A program made the position numbers and the translations under genes. Below, piece by piece: positions 30,944-38,423 of a stretch of DNA of 39,210 bases. Every line of letters begins with the position of its first letter. Within the stretch, counting starts at the first letter, position 1. The stretch spans positions 1 to 39,210 of the forward strand of contig JACRGB010000006.1 in assembly GCA_016212505.1 (NCBI GenBank). Reading direction: 5' to 3'. The stretch comes from Microcaldota archaeon (lineage in GTDB: Archaea > Micrarchaeota > Micrarchaeia > Anstonellales > Bilamarchaeaceae). The notes under the pieces are model-generated. The model was given only the letters and a program-made list of their open reading frames with translations, had not been told where the DNA came from and ran no database searches.

Positions 30944-30993
30944 ATTGTTGCTCGGCAACAATGGCAGTCAAGAAAGCATTGTGCTTTCTTGAC
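30944..30993 (-). promoter_or_regulatory. Tandem hairpins in the leader of the 121-aa gene
   Basis: Positions 30967-30978 and 30982-30993 are a perfect 12-bp inverted repeat with a 3-nt loop. Positions 30944-30951 and 30955-30962 are a second perfect 8-bp repeat with a 3-nt loop, ending four nt before the minus-strand ATG at 30940. If transcription starts near 30995, the mRNA leader is almost entirely hairpin. The palindromes could equally be operator sites between this gene and lipA. Confidence 0.5.
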
Positions 30994-31066
30994 AAAGTCC
31001 TTTTTGAATCTCCTTTTCTATATTGGTGCGAAACATAAATAAAGGGTTGTTGAGGAAACAAATCCT

Positions 31067-32041
31067 ATGACCTGCTTTGAAAATGGCACAAATACCAATA
31101 ACACGATCAGGTTTACAACTGGCCAGCCGAACCAAAAGAATAATGATCGAATCGATCAACTAGCAAAACCAGAATGGTTCAAGACAAAATTTGTCCAGAA
31201 TAAATTTACAGAGCACATTTCCGCATTGATGGGCAGCTACAATCTCCATTCTGTTTGTGAAAGCGCACATTGCCCGAATATCCATGAATGCTGGTCAATG
31301 GGAACTGCAACATTTATGGTAATGGGCGAAGTTTGTACGCGCGGCTGCAGATTTTGTGCAATAAAAACAATGGCACAGCCACCTCCGCTCGATCCCAATG
31401 AACCGGAAAATCTTGCGGCCGCAGTAAGCTCGCTGAACTTGAAGTATATAGTAATCACATCAGTAGCTCGAGACGATCTTGAGGATGATGGATCAGGGCA
31501 TTTTGCACAGTGCATCAGGGCGATAAAGAGAAAAATGCCGCAACTAATTGTCGAAGTCCTTGTCCCTGATTTTAAGGCAAAGAAATTTGCGATACAAAAA
31601 ATAGTTGATGCCAAACCCGATGTTGTCTCACATAATGTCGAAACAGTTGAAAGGCTCACAAGGAACATACGGGACATTCGGGCAAAATACCGACAATCTT
31701 TGGAAGCGCTCGCTCTTTATAGAGAATTGTCTGAGGGGAAAATAATAACTAAATCCGGAATGATGGTCGGGCTTGGCGAAACCGAAGAGGAAGTTAGGCA
31801 GACGATGAAGGATTTGCGAGATATTGGAGTCGAATTATTTACGATTGGCCAATATTTGAGGCCAACACAAGAAGTGCGATATGTTCCAGTAAAAGAATAT
31901 GTCCATCCGGATGTTTTCAAAAAATATGAGCAGATGGGCTATGACGCAGGTTTCAAATATGTTGCAAGCGGACCGTTTGTAAGAAGTTCATATAAGGCTG
32001 CTGAGCCGTTTATTGCGAATCTGATCGAAAGCAGGATATAG
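31067..32041 (+). CDS. lipA: Lipoyl synthase
   Basis: This radical SAM enzyme inserts two sulfurs into the octanoyl chain on a lipoyl domain. Both cluster motifs are present: CESAHCPNIHEC (Cys64, 69, 75; auxiliary cluster) and VCTRGCRFCAI (Cys90, 94, 97; radical SAM cluster). Other family segments are SMGTATFMVMGEVC, VSHNVETVERLT, KSGMMVGLGETEEEV, GQYLRPT and GPFVRSSYKAAE. Length (324 aa) is normal. A CATAAATAA element about 25-30 nt upstream suggests a leaderless mRNA. It lies 1 kb before the dehydrogenase operon whose E2 needs lipoate. No LipB, LipM or LplA is in this window, so the source of the octanoyl group is not seen. Confidence 0.97.
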   Translation: MTCFENGTNTNNTIRFTTGQPNQKNNDRIDQLAKPEWFKTKFVQNKFTEHISALMGSYNLHSVCESAHCPNIHECWSMGTATFMVMGEVCTRGCRFCAIKTMAQPPPLDPNEPENLAAAVSSLNLKYIVITSVARDDLEDDGSGHFAQCIRAIKRKMPQLIVEVLVPDFKAKKFAIQKIVDAKPDVVSHNVETVERLTRNIRDIRAKYRQSLEALALYRELSEGKIITKSGMMVGLGETEEEVRQTMKDLRDIGVELFTIGQYLRPTQEVRYVPVKEYVHPDVFKKYEQMGYDAGFKYVASGPFVRSSYKAAEPFIANLIESRI

Positions 32042-32106
32042 ATGAGAATTAAATTAAAAAATCAATAATCTAAAAGGTTAAATACTGTTGTAGTACATAT
32101 ATATTT

Positions 32107-32865
32107 ATGGGAAAATTGGTTAATAGGCAGCATATTTTTCCAAAAGGAAAAGTTCCGAAGATACTAGTAAAAAAACTAAAGGTTCCGCGCCCCAGGTTTA
32201 ATAGAGATGAAGAAGCTGCAATTGAAAAAATAAAACAGGAATATTTACTACAAAGAGAAGGTGACCCGACAAGATTGAGTGTTCAAAGAGTAATTGCAGA
32301 AAGCGACTCGCGGCTAATTATAGAAGTAGGAGAAATAAAATATAGTGAAATAAAAGGTGTACAGAACAGAACACCTTCAGGAGTACAGCGATTGAAAGAA
32401 CTTGGGATACGGCCGCTTATTTCGAAGAATTTTATAATAACAAAAGAAGGCTTTTTGCTCTATTCGATCAGAGACAGGCTCTATAGAACGAGCCTAAATG
32501 GCTATGTTGATTCTGATTCAGTTGTTGGCTTGAAAGATGATGAGGTAATAGTCCGGACAGTTATGAATGAACTTAAGGAGGAATACGCATTGGAAGGGGA
32601 TAAAATGATGGTTTCCATCCATTCAGTCCATCTGCGAGGGATACCCGCATTCCCACACTCTGTCAATATTTTTGGAACAGTTGATTTACCATTTAGTCTA
32701 ATGGAAGTTTTGGATGCACAGAGAGTAGCAATAGACATTCAGGAAAACCCGATTTTGCGCGTAATTGAAAATAATTTGGCAAGCATCAGATCATTTATAG
32801 CGCAAGGCGGAGAGGACATCGGAAAGTTACTTAGGATTTATGCAAAAAGGATGCTGTATGAGTAG
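32107..32865 (+). CDS. Divergent Nudix-like protein, 252 aa
   Basis: Residues about 145-170 (VIVRTVMNELKEEYALEG) resemble a Nudix box (RE-U-x-E-E-x-x-U), with Asn in place of the usual Arg, so the hydrolase site is degenerate or the match is weak. Flanking strands (GFLLYSIRDRLYRTSLNGYV before, MMVSIHSVHLRGIPAF after) fit that fold. The N-terminal 70 residues are basic (FPKGKVPKILVKKLKVPRP). An AT-rich TATA-like region lies 20-35 nt upstream of the ATG. It sits between lipA and the dehydrogenase operon but has its own promoter-like sequence. Function uncertain. Confidence 0.55.
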   Translation: MGKLVNRQHIFPKGKVPKILVKKLKVPRPRFNRDEEAAIEKIKQEYLLQREGDPTRLSVQRVIAESDSRLIIEVGEIKYSEIKGVQNRTPSGVQRLKELGIRPLISKNFIITKEGFLLYSIRDRLYRTSLNGYVDSDSVVGLKDDEVIVRTVMNELKEEYALEGDKMMVSIHSVHLRGIPAFPHSVNIFGTVDLPFSLMEVLDAQRVAIDIQENPILRVIENNLASIRSFIAQGGEDIGKLLRIYAKRMLYE

Positions 32866-33007
32866 TTTGGGCAGATGTTAATGAGGCCGGCCCAACTATT
32901 GTAACCTAGCAAGTCTATTCGTCACCAGTCGTTTGGCCATTCGCTACCCTTTTTAATCTAACGTTATAAGTATTTGAAATTCGATACATAGATACAACTT
33001 AATCCAG

Positions 33008-33027
33008 TTTGAGGTAGTTTGAGGTGA
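33008..33027 (+). promoter_or_regulatory. Tandem ribosome-binding motif before the E1alpha gene
   Basis: The 10-nt unit GTTTGAGGT(A/G) occurs twice in a row; the second copy ends in GAGGTG five nt before the ATG at 33032. A TTATAAGT element at about 32964 is the likely TATA box of the dehydrogenase operon, giving a leader of about 40 nt. A 6-bp TTGGGC/GCCCAA hairpin near 32867-32895 may mark the end of the preceding gene. Confidence 0.45.
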
Positions 33028-33031
33028 ATTA

Positions 33032-34093
33032 ATGCCCGTCACTAAAGTCTTTGAAGGCAAAGTAGACTATATACAAATATTAGATAAGGATGGCAAGATA
33101 GATTCTGCGCTCGATCCAAAATTACCAAGCGAATTATTGGAAAAAATGTACCGCTACATGGTTTTGGCAAGGGCATGGGACAAAAAGAACCTGGTACTCC
33201 AAAGAACCGGAAGAATGTACACGTATGCGCCAGTTGAAGGCCAGGAAGCAATCGTAATTGGCAGCGGGCTTGCTGCCGCACCCACTGACTGGGTTTTTCC
33301 AACTTACCGTGAGACATTCCTCTACCATATGCGGGGAGCATCTCTGGGAGAATTGAACGTAGGATGGATGGGCTGGGAAGATGGGCTCAAAATCGATCAG
33401 AAGATGTGCTGCTTTCCACTAGCCATTCCAATTGCAACACAATTTGCTCATGCAGTTGGAGGTGCTTATGCATTGAAGCTTAGGGGGATAAATTCCGCTG
33501 CACTGGTTTATGGCGGTGATGGCTCAACAAGCGAAGGGGATTTCCACGATGCATTAAACTTTGCAGGAGTTTGGAATTCCGGAGTAGTATTTGTCGTTTC
33601 AAACAACCAGTTTGCAATATCCGTCCCAAGAAAATGGCAAACCAAATCTGAAACTATTGCACAAAAGGCGCTTGCTTATGGGTTCAAAGGCGTGCAGGTA
33701 GACGGAAACGACATACTCGCAGTTTATTCAGTAATTAAGGAAGCTGCAAATAAGGCACGGGAAGGGCACGGGCCGACATTGATTGAAGCGATAACTTTTA
33801 GGATGGGGCCGCACACTACTGCAGATGATCCAAAAAAATATCGGAGCGAAGAGGAAGTTGCCTATTGGCGCGAGCGCGACCCGATAACAAGGTTCCAGAT
33901 TTATTTGAAAGGAAAGGGAATTTGGACGCAAGAATACGAACAGAAACTCCAAACCGAGTGTTCAGCGCTTGTTGAAGAAGGGGTTGCAAAAGCCGAAGGC
34001 TTTAAGGCAGATCCAAAAAACATTTTCAAATTTGTTTTCAAGGACATGACAAAAGATCTGGAAGAGCAGATGAACGAGTGTTTTTCACAATAA
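33032..34093 (+). CDS. pdhA: 2-oxoacid (pyruvate-type) dehydrogenase E1 component, alpha subunit
   Basis: With the beta subunit it decarboxylates a 2-oxoacid on thiamine diphosphate and passes the acyl group to the E2 lipoyl arm. The ThDP motif is GGDGSTSEGDFHDALNFA (near residues 160-175) ending in NNQFAIS. Other family segments are TYAPVEGQEAIVIG, FPTYRETFLYHMRG, ALAYGFKGVQVDGND and FRMGPHTTADDPKKYR, the last containing the phosphorylation-loop region. Length (353 aa) matches Bacillus-type PdhA. It is the first of four co-directional genes E1alpha-E1beta-E2-E3. Pyruvate and branched-chain oxoacids are both possible substrates. Confidence 0.92.
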   Translation: MPVTKVFEGKVDYIQILDKDGKIDSALDPKLPSELLEKMYRYMVLARAWDKKNLVLQRTGRMYTYAPVEGQEAIVIGSGLAAAPTDWVFPTYRETFLYHMRGASLGELNVGWMGWEDGLKIDQKMCCFPLAIPIATQFAHAVGGAYALKLRGINSAALVYGGDGSTSEGDFHDALNFAGVWNSGVVFVVSNNQFAISVPRKWQTKSETIAQKALAYGFKGVQVDGNDILAVYSVIKEAANKAREGHGPTLIEAITFRMGPHTTADDPKKYRSEEEVAYWRERDPITRFQIYLKGKGIWTQEYEQKLQTECSALVEEGVAKAEGFKADPKNIFKFVFKDMTKDLEEQMNECFSQ

Positions 34094-34103
34094 AGGAAGG
34101 TTC

Positions 34104-34126
34104 AAAAGGAAACGTAGTTTCCTTTT
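34104..34126 (+). other. Perfect 10-bp hairpin before the E1beta ribosome site
   Basis: AAAAGGAAAC (34104-34113) and its exact complement (34117-34126) flank a 3-nt loop in the 45-nt gap between E1alpha and E1beta. The ribosome-binding AGGTG starts two nt later. It may be an RNA processing or stability element; as a terminator it would lack a clean T-run. Confidence 0.5.
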
Positions 34127-34138
34127 CAGGTGATGCTT

Positions 34139-35113
34139 ATGAAAATGAACATGGTTGAAGCGATTAACAGATGTTTAAATCAAGAGATGGAACGGGACAA
34201 AACCATAGCAGTAATGGGCGAAGATGTAGGTGTCGATGGGGGCGTGTTTAGGGTTACTGACGGCCTTTACGCAAAATACGGCCGCGAGCGGGTGATTGAC
34301 ACTCCGCTCTCAGAATCAGGCATTATCGGCACTGCAGTTGGTATGGCTGCGCTCGGGATGAGGCCGGTTCCGGAAATCCAGTTCCAGGGTTTTGAATACA
34401 ATGCCTATCACCACTTTGTACAGCACTGCGCCCGCTTGCGCAACCGAACGCGTGGTTCATTCACTTGCCCGATGGTTGTTCGATTACCAGCTACTGGAGG
34501 AATCAAGGCGCTCGAGCATCATAGTGAATCCCTTGAAACTATTTACGCACATATTGCGGGTTTGAAAATAGTTTATCCATCCTCACCTTATGAGGCAAAA
34601 GGCCTGCTCGCAGCGGCATTATCCGATGAGGATACGGTAATGTATTTCGAACCAAAGCGGCTTTACCGGGCGTTTAAGGAAGAAGTCCCTGAAGAACGAT
34701 ACACCATACCGATCGGAAAGGCGCACACGGTAAAGGAAGGTAACGATGTTACATTAATTTCCTGGGGTGCAATGACCTATATTAGTAAGGATGCTATTGC
34801 TGAAGCAGAAAAAGCTGGAGTATCGGTTGAGCATATTGACCTTCGTTCACTAGCTCCCTGTGATTGGGAGAGTATATCGAATTCGGTTAAGAAAACCGGC
34901 CGGTGCGTAATTGTCCATGAAGCGGTTAAGACTATGGGTTTTGGTGCTGAAATTATGGCAAGGATTATGGAAAAGGACTTCCTTAGCCTCGAAGCGCCAG
35001 TAAAAAGGATAACAGCATGGGACATTACAGTGCCATACCCCAAACTGGAAGATTATTATTTCCCAGACAAGAAGAGAATACTTAAGGGAATCATCGAAAC
35101 AGCAAAATTCTAA
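34139..35113 (+). CDS. pdhB: 2-oxoacid (pyruvate-type) dehydrogenase E1 component, beta subunit
   Basis: Partner of the alpha subunit, completing the ThDP active site at their interface. Conserved segments include VMGEDVGVDGGVFRVT, RVIDTPLSESGIIGTAVGMA, RPVPEIQFQGFEY, ALEHHSESLETIYAHIAG, YPSSPYEAKGLL, LYRAFKEEVPEERYTIPIGK, and the C-terminal AWDITVPYPKLEDYYFPD. It is closely similar in style to Gram-positive PdhB. Four ATG codons lie in frame near the start (34133, 34139, 34145, 34151). ATG 34139 is favoured: AGGTG at 34128-34132 is six nt upstream, while 34133 directly abuts it. Length about 324 aa. Confidence 0.92.
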   Translation: MKMNMVEAINRCLNQEMERDKTIAVMGEDVGVDGGVFRVTDGLYAKYGRERVIDTPLSESGIIGTAVGMAALGMRPVPEIQFQGFEYNAYHHFVQHCARLRNRTRGSFTCPMVVRLPATGGIKALEHHSESLETIYAHIAGLKIVYPSSPYEAKGLLAAALSDEDTVMYFEPKRLYRAFKEEVPEERYTIPIGKAHTVKEGNDVTLISWGAMTYISKDAIAEAEKAGVSVEHIDLRSLAPCDWESISNSVKKTGRCVIVHEAVKTMGFGAEIMARIMEKDFLSLEAPVKRITAWDITVPYPKLEDYYFPDKKRILKGIIETAKF

Positions 35114-35122
35114 GGTTTTGAT

Positions 35123-35143
35123 GAAACTCTTTCAAAAAGTTTC
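35123..35143 (+). other. Hairpin before the E2 ribosome site
   Basis: GAAACT (35123-35128) and AGTTTC (35138-35143) form a 6-bp stem in the short gap between E1beta and E2, and GAGGTG follows at once (35146-35151). Its placement mirrors the hairpin before E1beta. Confidence 0.4.
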
Positions 35144-35148
35144 TTGAG

Positions 35149-36531
35149 GTGTTTATTATAGCAAAAGAATTTATCTTTCCGGACGTTGGAGAAGGCATAC
35201 ACGAAGGCAAAATCGTAAAATGGCATGCAAAAGAAGGGGATTCTGTCAAGGCAGATGTCACAATTGTTGAAGTTGAGACAGATAAGGCAATTGTTGAATT
35301 GCCTTCACCAGCAACAGGAACAGTATTAAAGATAAATTTCAAAGAAGGAGAAACCATCAAAGTAGGGGAAATACTTGTTGTAATTGGAGAACCAGGAGAA
35401 AAAGTTCCGACTCCGAGCGCAAAACCAACTGAACATGCTCCACCAGTTCAAGATCCACACGCACCAAAACCACCAATTGTTCAATCACCATCAAGTTCGC
35501 AACCAACCGCTCAACCAACAATTCAGCCAACCCCGCAAATTCCCCGAGCAGCAGAATCAGGTGGAACAAAACAGCCGATGGCAACCCCATCTACTCGAAA
35601 ATTAGCTCGGGAAATGAATGTTGATTTGGCTATGCTAACTGGAAGCGGGCCGGGCGGAAGAATAACTGATGATGATGTTAGAAAAGCGGGGTCAGGTTCA
35701 GCACAATCTGCAAAAAGTGGAAGCTCGCAACCAACCCAAAAAACACAATCATTTGGTGGTGTCGCTCCCAGCGGATCCGGTGCCCCATCCGCTTCATCAG
35801 CAATAAAAATTCCGATCGAATCAAAAGACGGAGATGTTCGAATTCCGCTTTCAGGAATGAGAAAAGTCATTGCAGAGCGGATGACCTATTCAAAGATGCA
35901 CATCCCGCATGCATGCGGAATGGATTACGTTGATGTAACGAGGTTGGTAATAATCAGGGAGCACCAAAAGCAAAACCTGCTTACCAGGGGAATCAAGCTC
36001 ACCTATCTCCCGTTTGTAGTCAAAGCATGCGTTGTTGCACTTAAGAAATTCCCAAGCTTCAATTGCCATTTTGATAATGAGCGGGGGGAATTAGTCGTCA
36101 AAAAAGACATCAATATCGGAATTGCTACAGATACGCCAGAAGGTTTAATCGTTCCGGTTGTCAAAAATGCAGATATAAAATCAATAATTGAAATCGCCGG
36201 AGAGATAGAAGCCCATGCAATTGCTGCAAGGGAAAGGAAAATTAAATTAGATGATATTAAGGGTGGAACTTTCACAATAACCAATGTTGGAAGTATAGGC
36301 GGAATGTATTCTACACCAATAATTAATCCACCTGAAGTTGCAATAGTAGGAATTCACAGAATAAAAGATATGCCTTTAGTTGTAGATGGAAAAATTGAAG
36401 CCAGAAAAGTCATGGGCTTATCCATCTGTTTTGATCATCGGGTCATTGACGGCGCTTTGGCAGCGGAATTCTTGAATGTGTTAAAACAATATCTTAGTGA
36501 GCCGGATACGTTGTTTGTCAGCATGATGTAA
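35149..36531 (+). CDS. pdhC: Dihydrolipoamide acyltransferase E2 component
   Basis: Core of the dehydrogenase complex. One N-terminal lipoyl domain (residues about 4-80) has the lipoylated Lys in VETDKAIVELPSP (near residue 46). A long Pro/Thr/Ser/Gln-rich linker follows. The peripheral subunit-binding domain (about 140-185, TPSTRKLAREMNVDLAMLTG and GPGGRITDDDVRKA) binds E1 or E3. The catalytic domain ends in FDHRVIDGALAAEF, with the HxxxDG active site (His near 430). Length (about 460 aa) is normal. GTG 35149 overlaps the GAGGTG ribosome site; ATA at 35158, six nt after it, would give the family-like M-AKEFIFPDVGEG. Confidence 0.93.
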   Translation: MFIIAKEFIFPDVGEGIHEGKIVKWHAKEGDSVKADVTIVEVETDKAIVELPSPATGTVLKINFKEGETIKVGEILVVIGEPGEKVPTPSAKPTEHAPPVQDPHAPKPPIVQSPSSSQPTAQPTIQPTPQIPRAAESGGTKQPMATPSTRKLAREMNVDLAMLTGSGPGGRITDDDVRKAGSGSAQSAKSGSSQPTQKTQSFGGVAPSGSGAPSASSAIKIPIESKDGDVRIPLSGMRKVIAERMTYSKMHIPHACGMDYVDVTRLVIIREHQKQNLLTRGIKLTYLPFVVKACVVALKKFPSFNCHFDNERGELVVKKDINIGIATDTPEGLIVPVVKNADIKSIIEIAGEIEAHAIAARERKIKLDDIKGGTFTITNVGSIGGMYSTPIINPPEVAIVGIHRIKDMPLVVDGKIEARKVMGLSICFDHRVIDGALAAEFLNVLKQYLSEPDTLFVSMM

Positions 36532-36577
36532 ATAAAGTATTAAAGTATGCGAGAAAATCTCAGGAAGTTTGTTTCTT

Positions 36578-37987
36578 ATGGTAATGGGGCAATTAACGAC
36601 AAATGTTGACGTAGCGGTAATTGGCGCAGGACCAGGCGGATATACTGCAGCCATCCGTGCAGCACAGCTTGGCCTTGAAGTAATCTTAATTGAAAAAGAA
36701 AGGTTAGGCGGAGTATGCACCAATGTAGGCTGCATTCCTTCCAAAGCACTAATTCACGCTGCTGATGTCAAATATGAAGCAGAATTTGAAAATGCAAAAA
36801 ACATGGGAATCCATGCAGATATCCGGGTGGATTTTCCACAAATGCAAAAATGGAAAGACGGCGTAGTGAGCGACCTGCGTAATGGGATTACAACTTTATG
36901 CAAGTTAAATGGTGTTGACGTGCTGAAAGGAACTGCATTTTTTACTTCATCAAATACAATGGATGTTGAAACTGAAACCGGGATGCGCGTAGTCCAGTTC
37001 AAAAAAGCAGTAATCGCAACCGGTACAAAAATAAAAGAGCATCCCACAATCATTTGCGACCATAAGTCGATAATCAATTCCAACGACGTATTTAGCCTGA
37101 ACGAAATCCCAAAAAAGCTGATTGTAGTTGGCGGCGGATATATTGCTGTTGAAATGGCAAACATGTTCATGAAATTTGGCTCCAAAGTAACAATTGTCTA
37201 TCGGGGAGACCGGCTTCTGAAAAGAATGGAACCTGAAATAACCCATGTGCTCCTTAAGAAAATCGGAGAGATGGGCGGCGAAGTTCTATTTAACAGTGAA
37301 GTTCAATCAGTCAGTGGAAATACCGCAACAATCAAGATTCCGGAAGGCGAAAAGAAACTTGAATTTGATAAAATGCTTATGGCCATGGGCAGAGTCACTG
37401 CAGTAGATGCCCTTGCATTAGTCAAAACAAAAATCGAAGTGAACCGCGAGGGGCTCATTGAAATAGACCAAACATGCAGGACAGCAGATGAATCTATTTA
37501 TGCCATTGGCGACATTACTCCTGGCCCGCAGCTAGCGCATAAGGCATTTAGGCAGGGAAAAGTTGCGGCTGAAGCAATAGCCGGCATGAAAAGCGTGTTT
37601 GATAACCGCGCAATTCCCATGGTAGTGTTTTCTGATCCTGAAATAGCAACTGTCGGCCTTACTGAAGGCGAGGCAAAAGAACAAGGATACAAGCTAAAAA
37701 TAGGAAAAATGCCATTTTCCGCTTTAGGAAAAGCACGGGCGATCAACCGGACAGAAGGGTTTGTAAAGATTGTAGCTGATGAAAATGGTATAGTGCTTGG
37801 CATGCATATTGTCGGAGCCGGTGCTGCAAATTTGATTGCCGAGGGTTCTTTGGCAGTTGAAATGAGTGCAACCTTGGAAGATTTAGCAGTAACAATTCAT
37901 GCGCATCCAACACTTCCTGAGGCAGTTGCTGAAGGAGCTGAAGATGCTTTGGGCCACGCGATACATTTATATCGGGGGAAAAGATAG
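36578..37987 (+). CDS. lpdA: Dihydrolipoamide dehydrogenase (E3)
   Basis: This FAD enzyme reoxidises dihydrolipoamide on E2 and reduces NAD+. It has the FAD-binding VAVIGAGPGGYTAAIRAAQLG, the redox disulfide GGVCTNVGCIPSKAL (Cys near 46 and 51), the NAD-binding VVGGGYIAVEMANMFMKFG, the second FAD contact YAIGDITPGPQLAHKA, and the C-terminal catalytic HAHPTLPEAVAEG (His near 442, Glu near 447). The 469-aa length is typical. ATG 36578 or 36584 is more likely than the upstream TTG 36569, given CAGGAAG at 36561-36567. The gap before it contains a small GAGA/TCTC hairpin. It closes the E1-E2-E3 operon. Confidence 0.95.
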   Translation: MVMGQLTTNVDVAVIGAGPGGYTAAIRAAQLGLEVILIEKERLGGVCTNVGCIPSKALIHAADVKYEAEFENAKNMGIHADIRVDFPQMQKWKDGVVSDLRNGITTLCKLNGVDVLKGTAFFTSSNTMDVETETGMRVVQFKKAVIATGTKIKEHPTIICDHKSIINSNDVFSLNEIPKKLIVVGGGYIAVEMANMFMKFGSKVTIVYRGDRLLKRMEPEITHVLLKKIGEMGGEVLFNSEVQSVSGNTATIKIPEGEKKLEFDKMLMAMGRVTAVDALALVKTKIEVNREGLIEIDQTCRTADESIYAIGDITPGPQLAHKAFRQGKVAAEAIAGMKSVFDNRAIPMVVFSDPEIATVGLTEGEAKEQGYKLKIGKMPFSALGKARAINRTEGFVKIVADENGIVLGMHIVGAGAANLIAEGSLAVEMSATLEDLAVTIHAHPTLPEAVAEGAEDALGHAIHLYRGKR

Positions 37988-38057
37988 GATTAGAACGTCA
38001 CTAAAGAACCTAATAAAGAAAGAGCAGGCAAAATCAAGGTGACCGAAGGGATTTGAT

Positions 38058-38420
38058 ATGAAGCAAGAATATATTTTGGGAATTCTGGGAATAATCGCAC
38101 TTGCAGTCATCTGGTATTTTTTCTTCAATAGCGGCCCATATGATGATTTTGCCCAATGCTTAACTAATAAAGAAGTAAAGTTCTACGGAACTTTCTGGTG
38201 CCCTCATTGTGCCAATCAGAAAGCGCTTTTTGGCAATTCAATGAAATATGTAAATTATATTGAATGCTCGAACAAGGATATGACCCAGACCGAAGTTTGT
38301 AAAAAAGCGAATATACAATCTTACCCAACCTGGGAGTTTGCCAACGGCACAAGATTGACTGGCGAAGTTTCAATGGAACAGCTCAGCAAGATGAGCGGAT
38401 GCCCACTGACAAAAACATAA
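38058..38420 (+). CDS. Membrane-anchored thioredoxin-like protein with a CPHC motif
   Basis: An N-terminal transmembrane helix (ILGILGIIALAVIWYFFF) is followed by a thioredoxin-like domain facing outward. The active site is FYGTFWCPHCANQKALFG, and YPTWEFANGTRLTGEVSMEQL supplies the cis-Pro region. Two further Cys pairs (DFAQCLTN, YIECSNKD, EVCKKAN, SGCP) are present. The layout matches the thioredoxin domain that partners VKOR-type disulfide generators, so it probably makes or shuffles disulfides in exported proteins; several Cys-rich exported proteins occur in this window. A GGTG ribosome site lies about 16 nt before the ATG. No VKOR gene is visible here. Confidence 0.82.
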   Translation: MKQEYILGILGIIALAVIWYFFFNSGPYDDFAQCLTNKEVKFYGTFWCPHCANQKALFGNSMKYVNYIECSNKDMTQTEVCKKANIQSYPTWEFANGTRLTGEVSMEQLSKMSGCPLTKT

Positions 38421-38423
38421 TCA

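Noticed and set aside
35523-35870. 115-codon minus-strand frame opposite the E2 linker
   Set aside because: It is produced by the repetitive Pro/Ser/Gln linker codons of E2.
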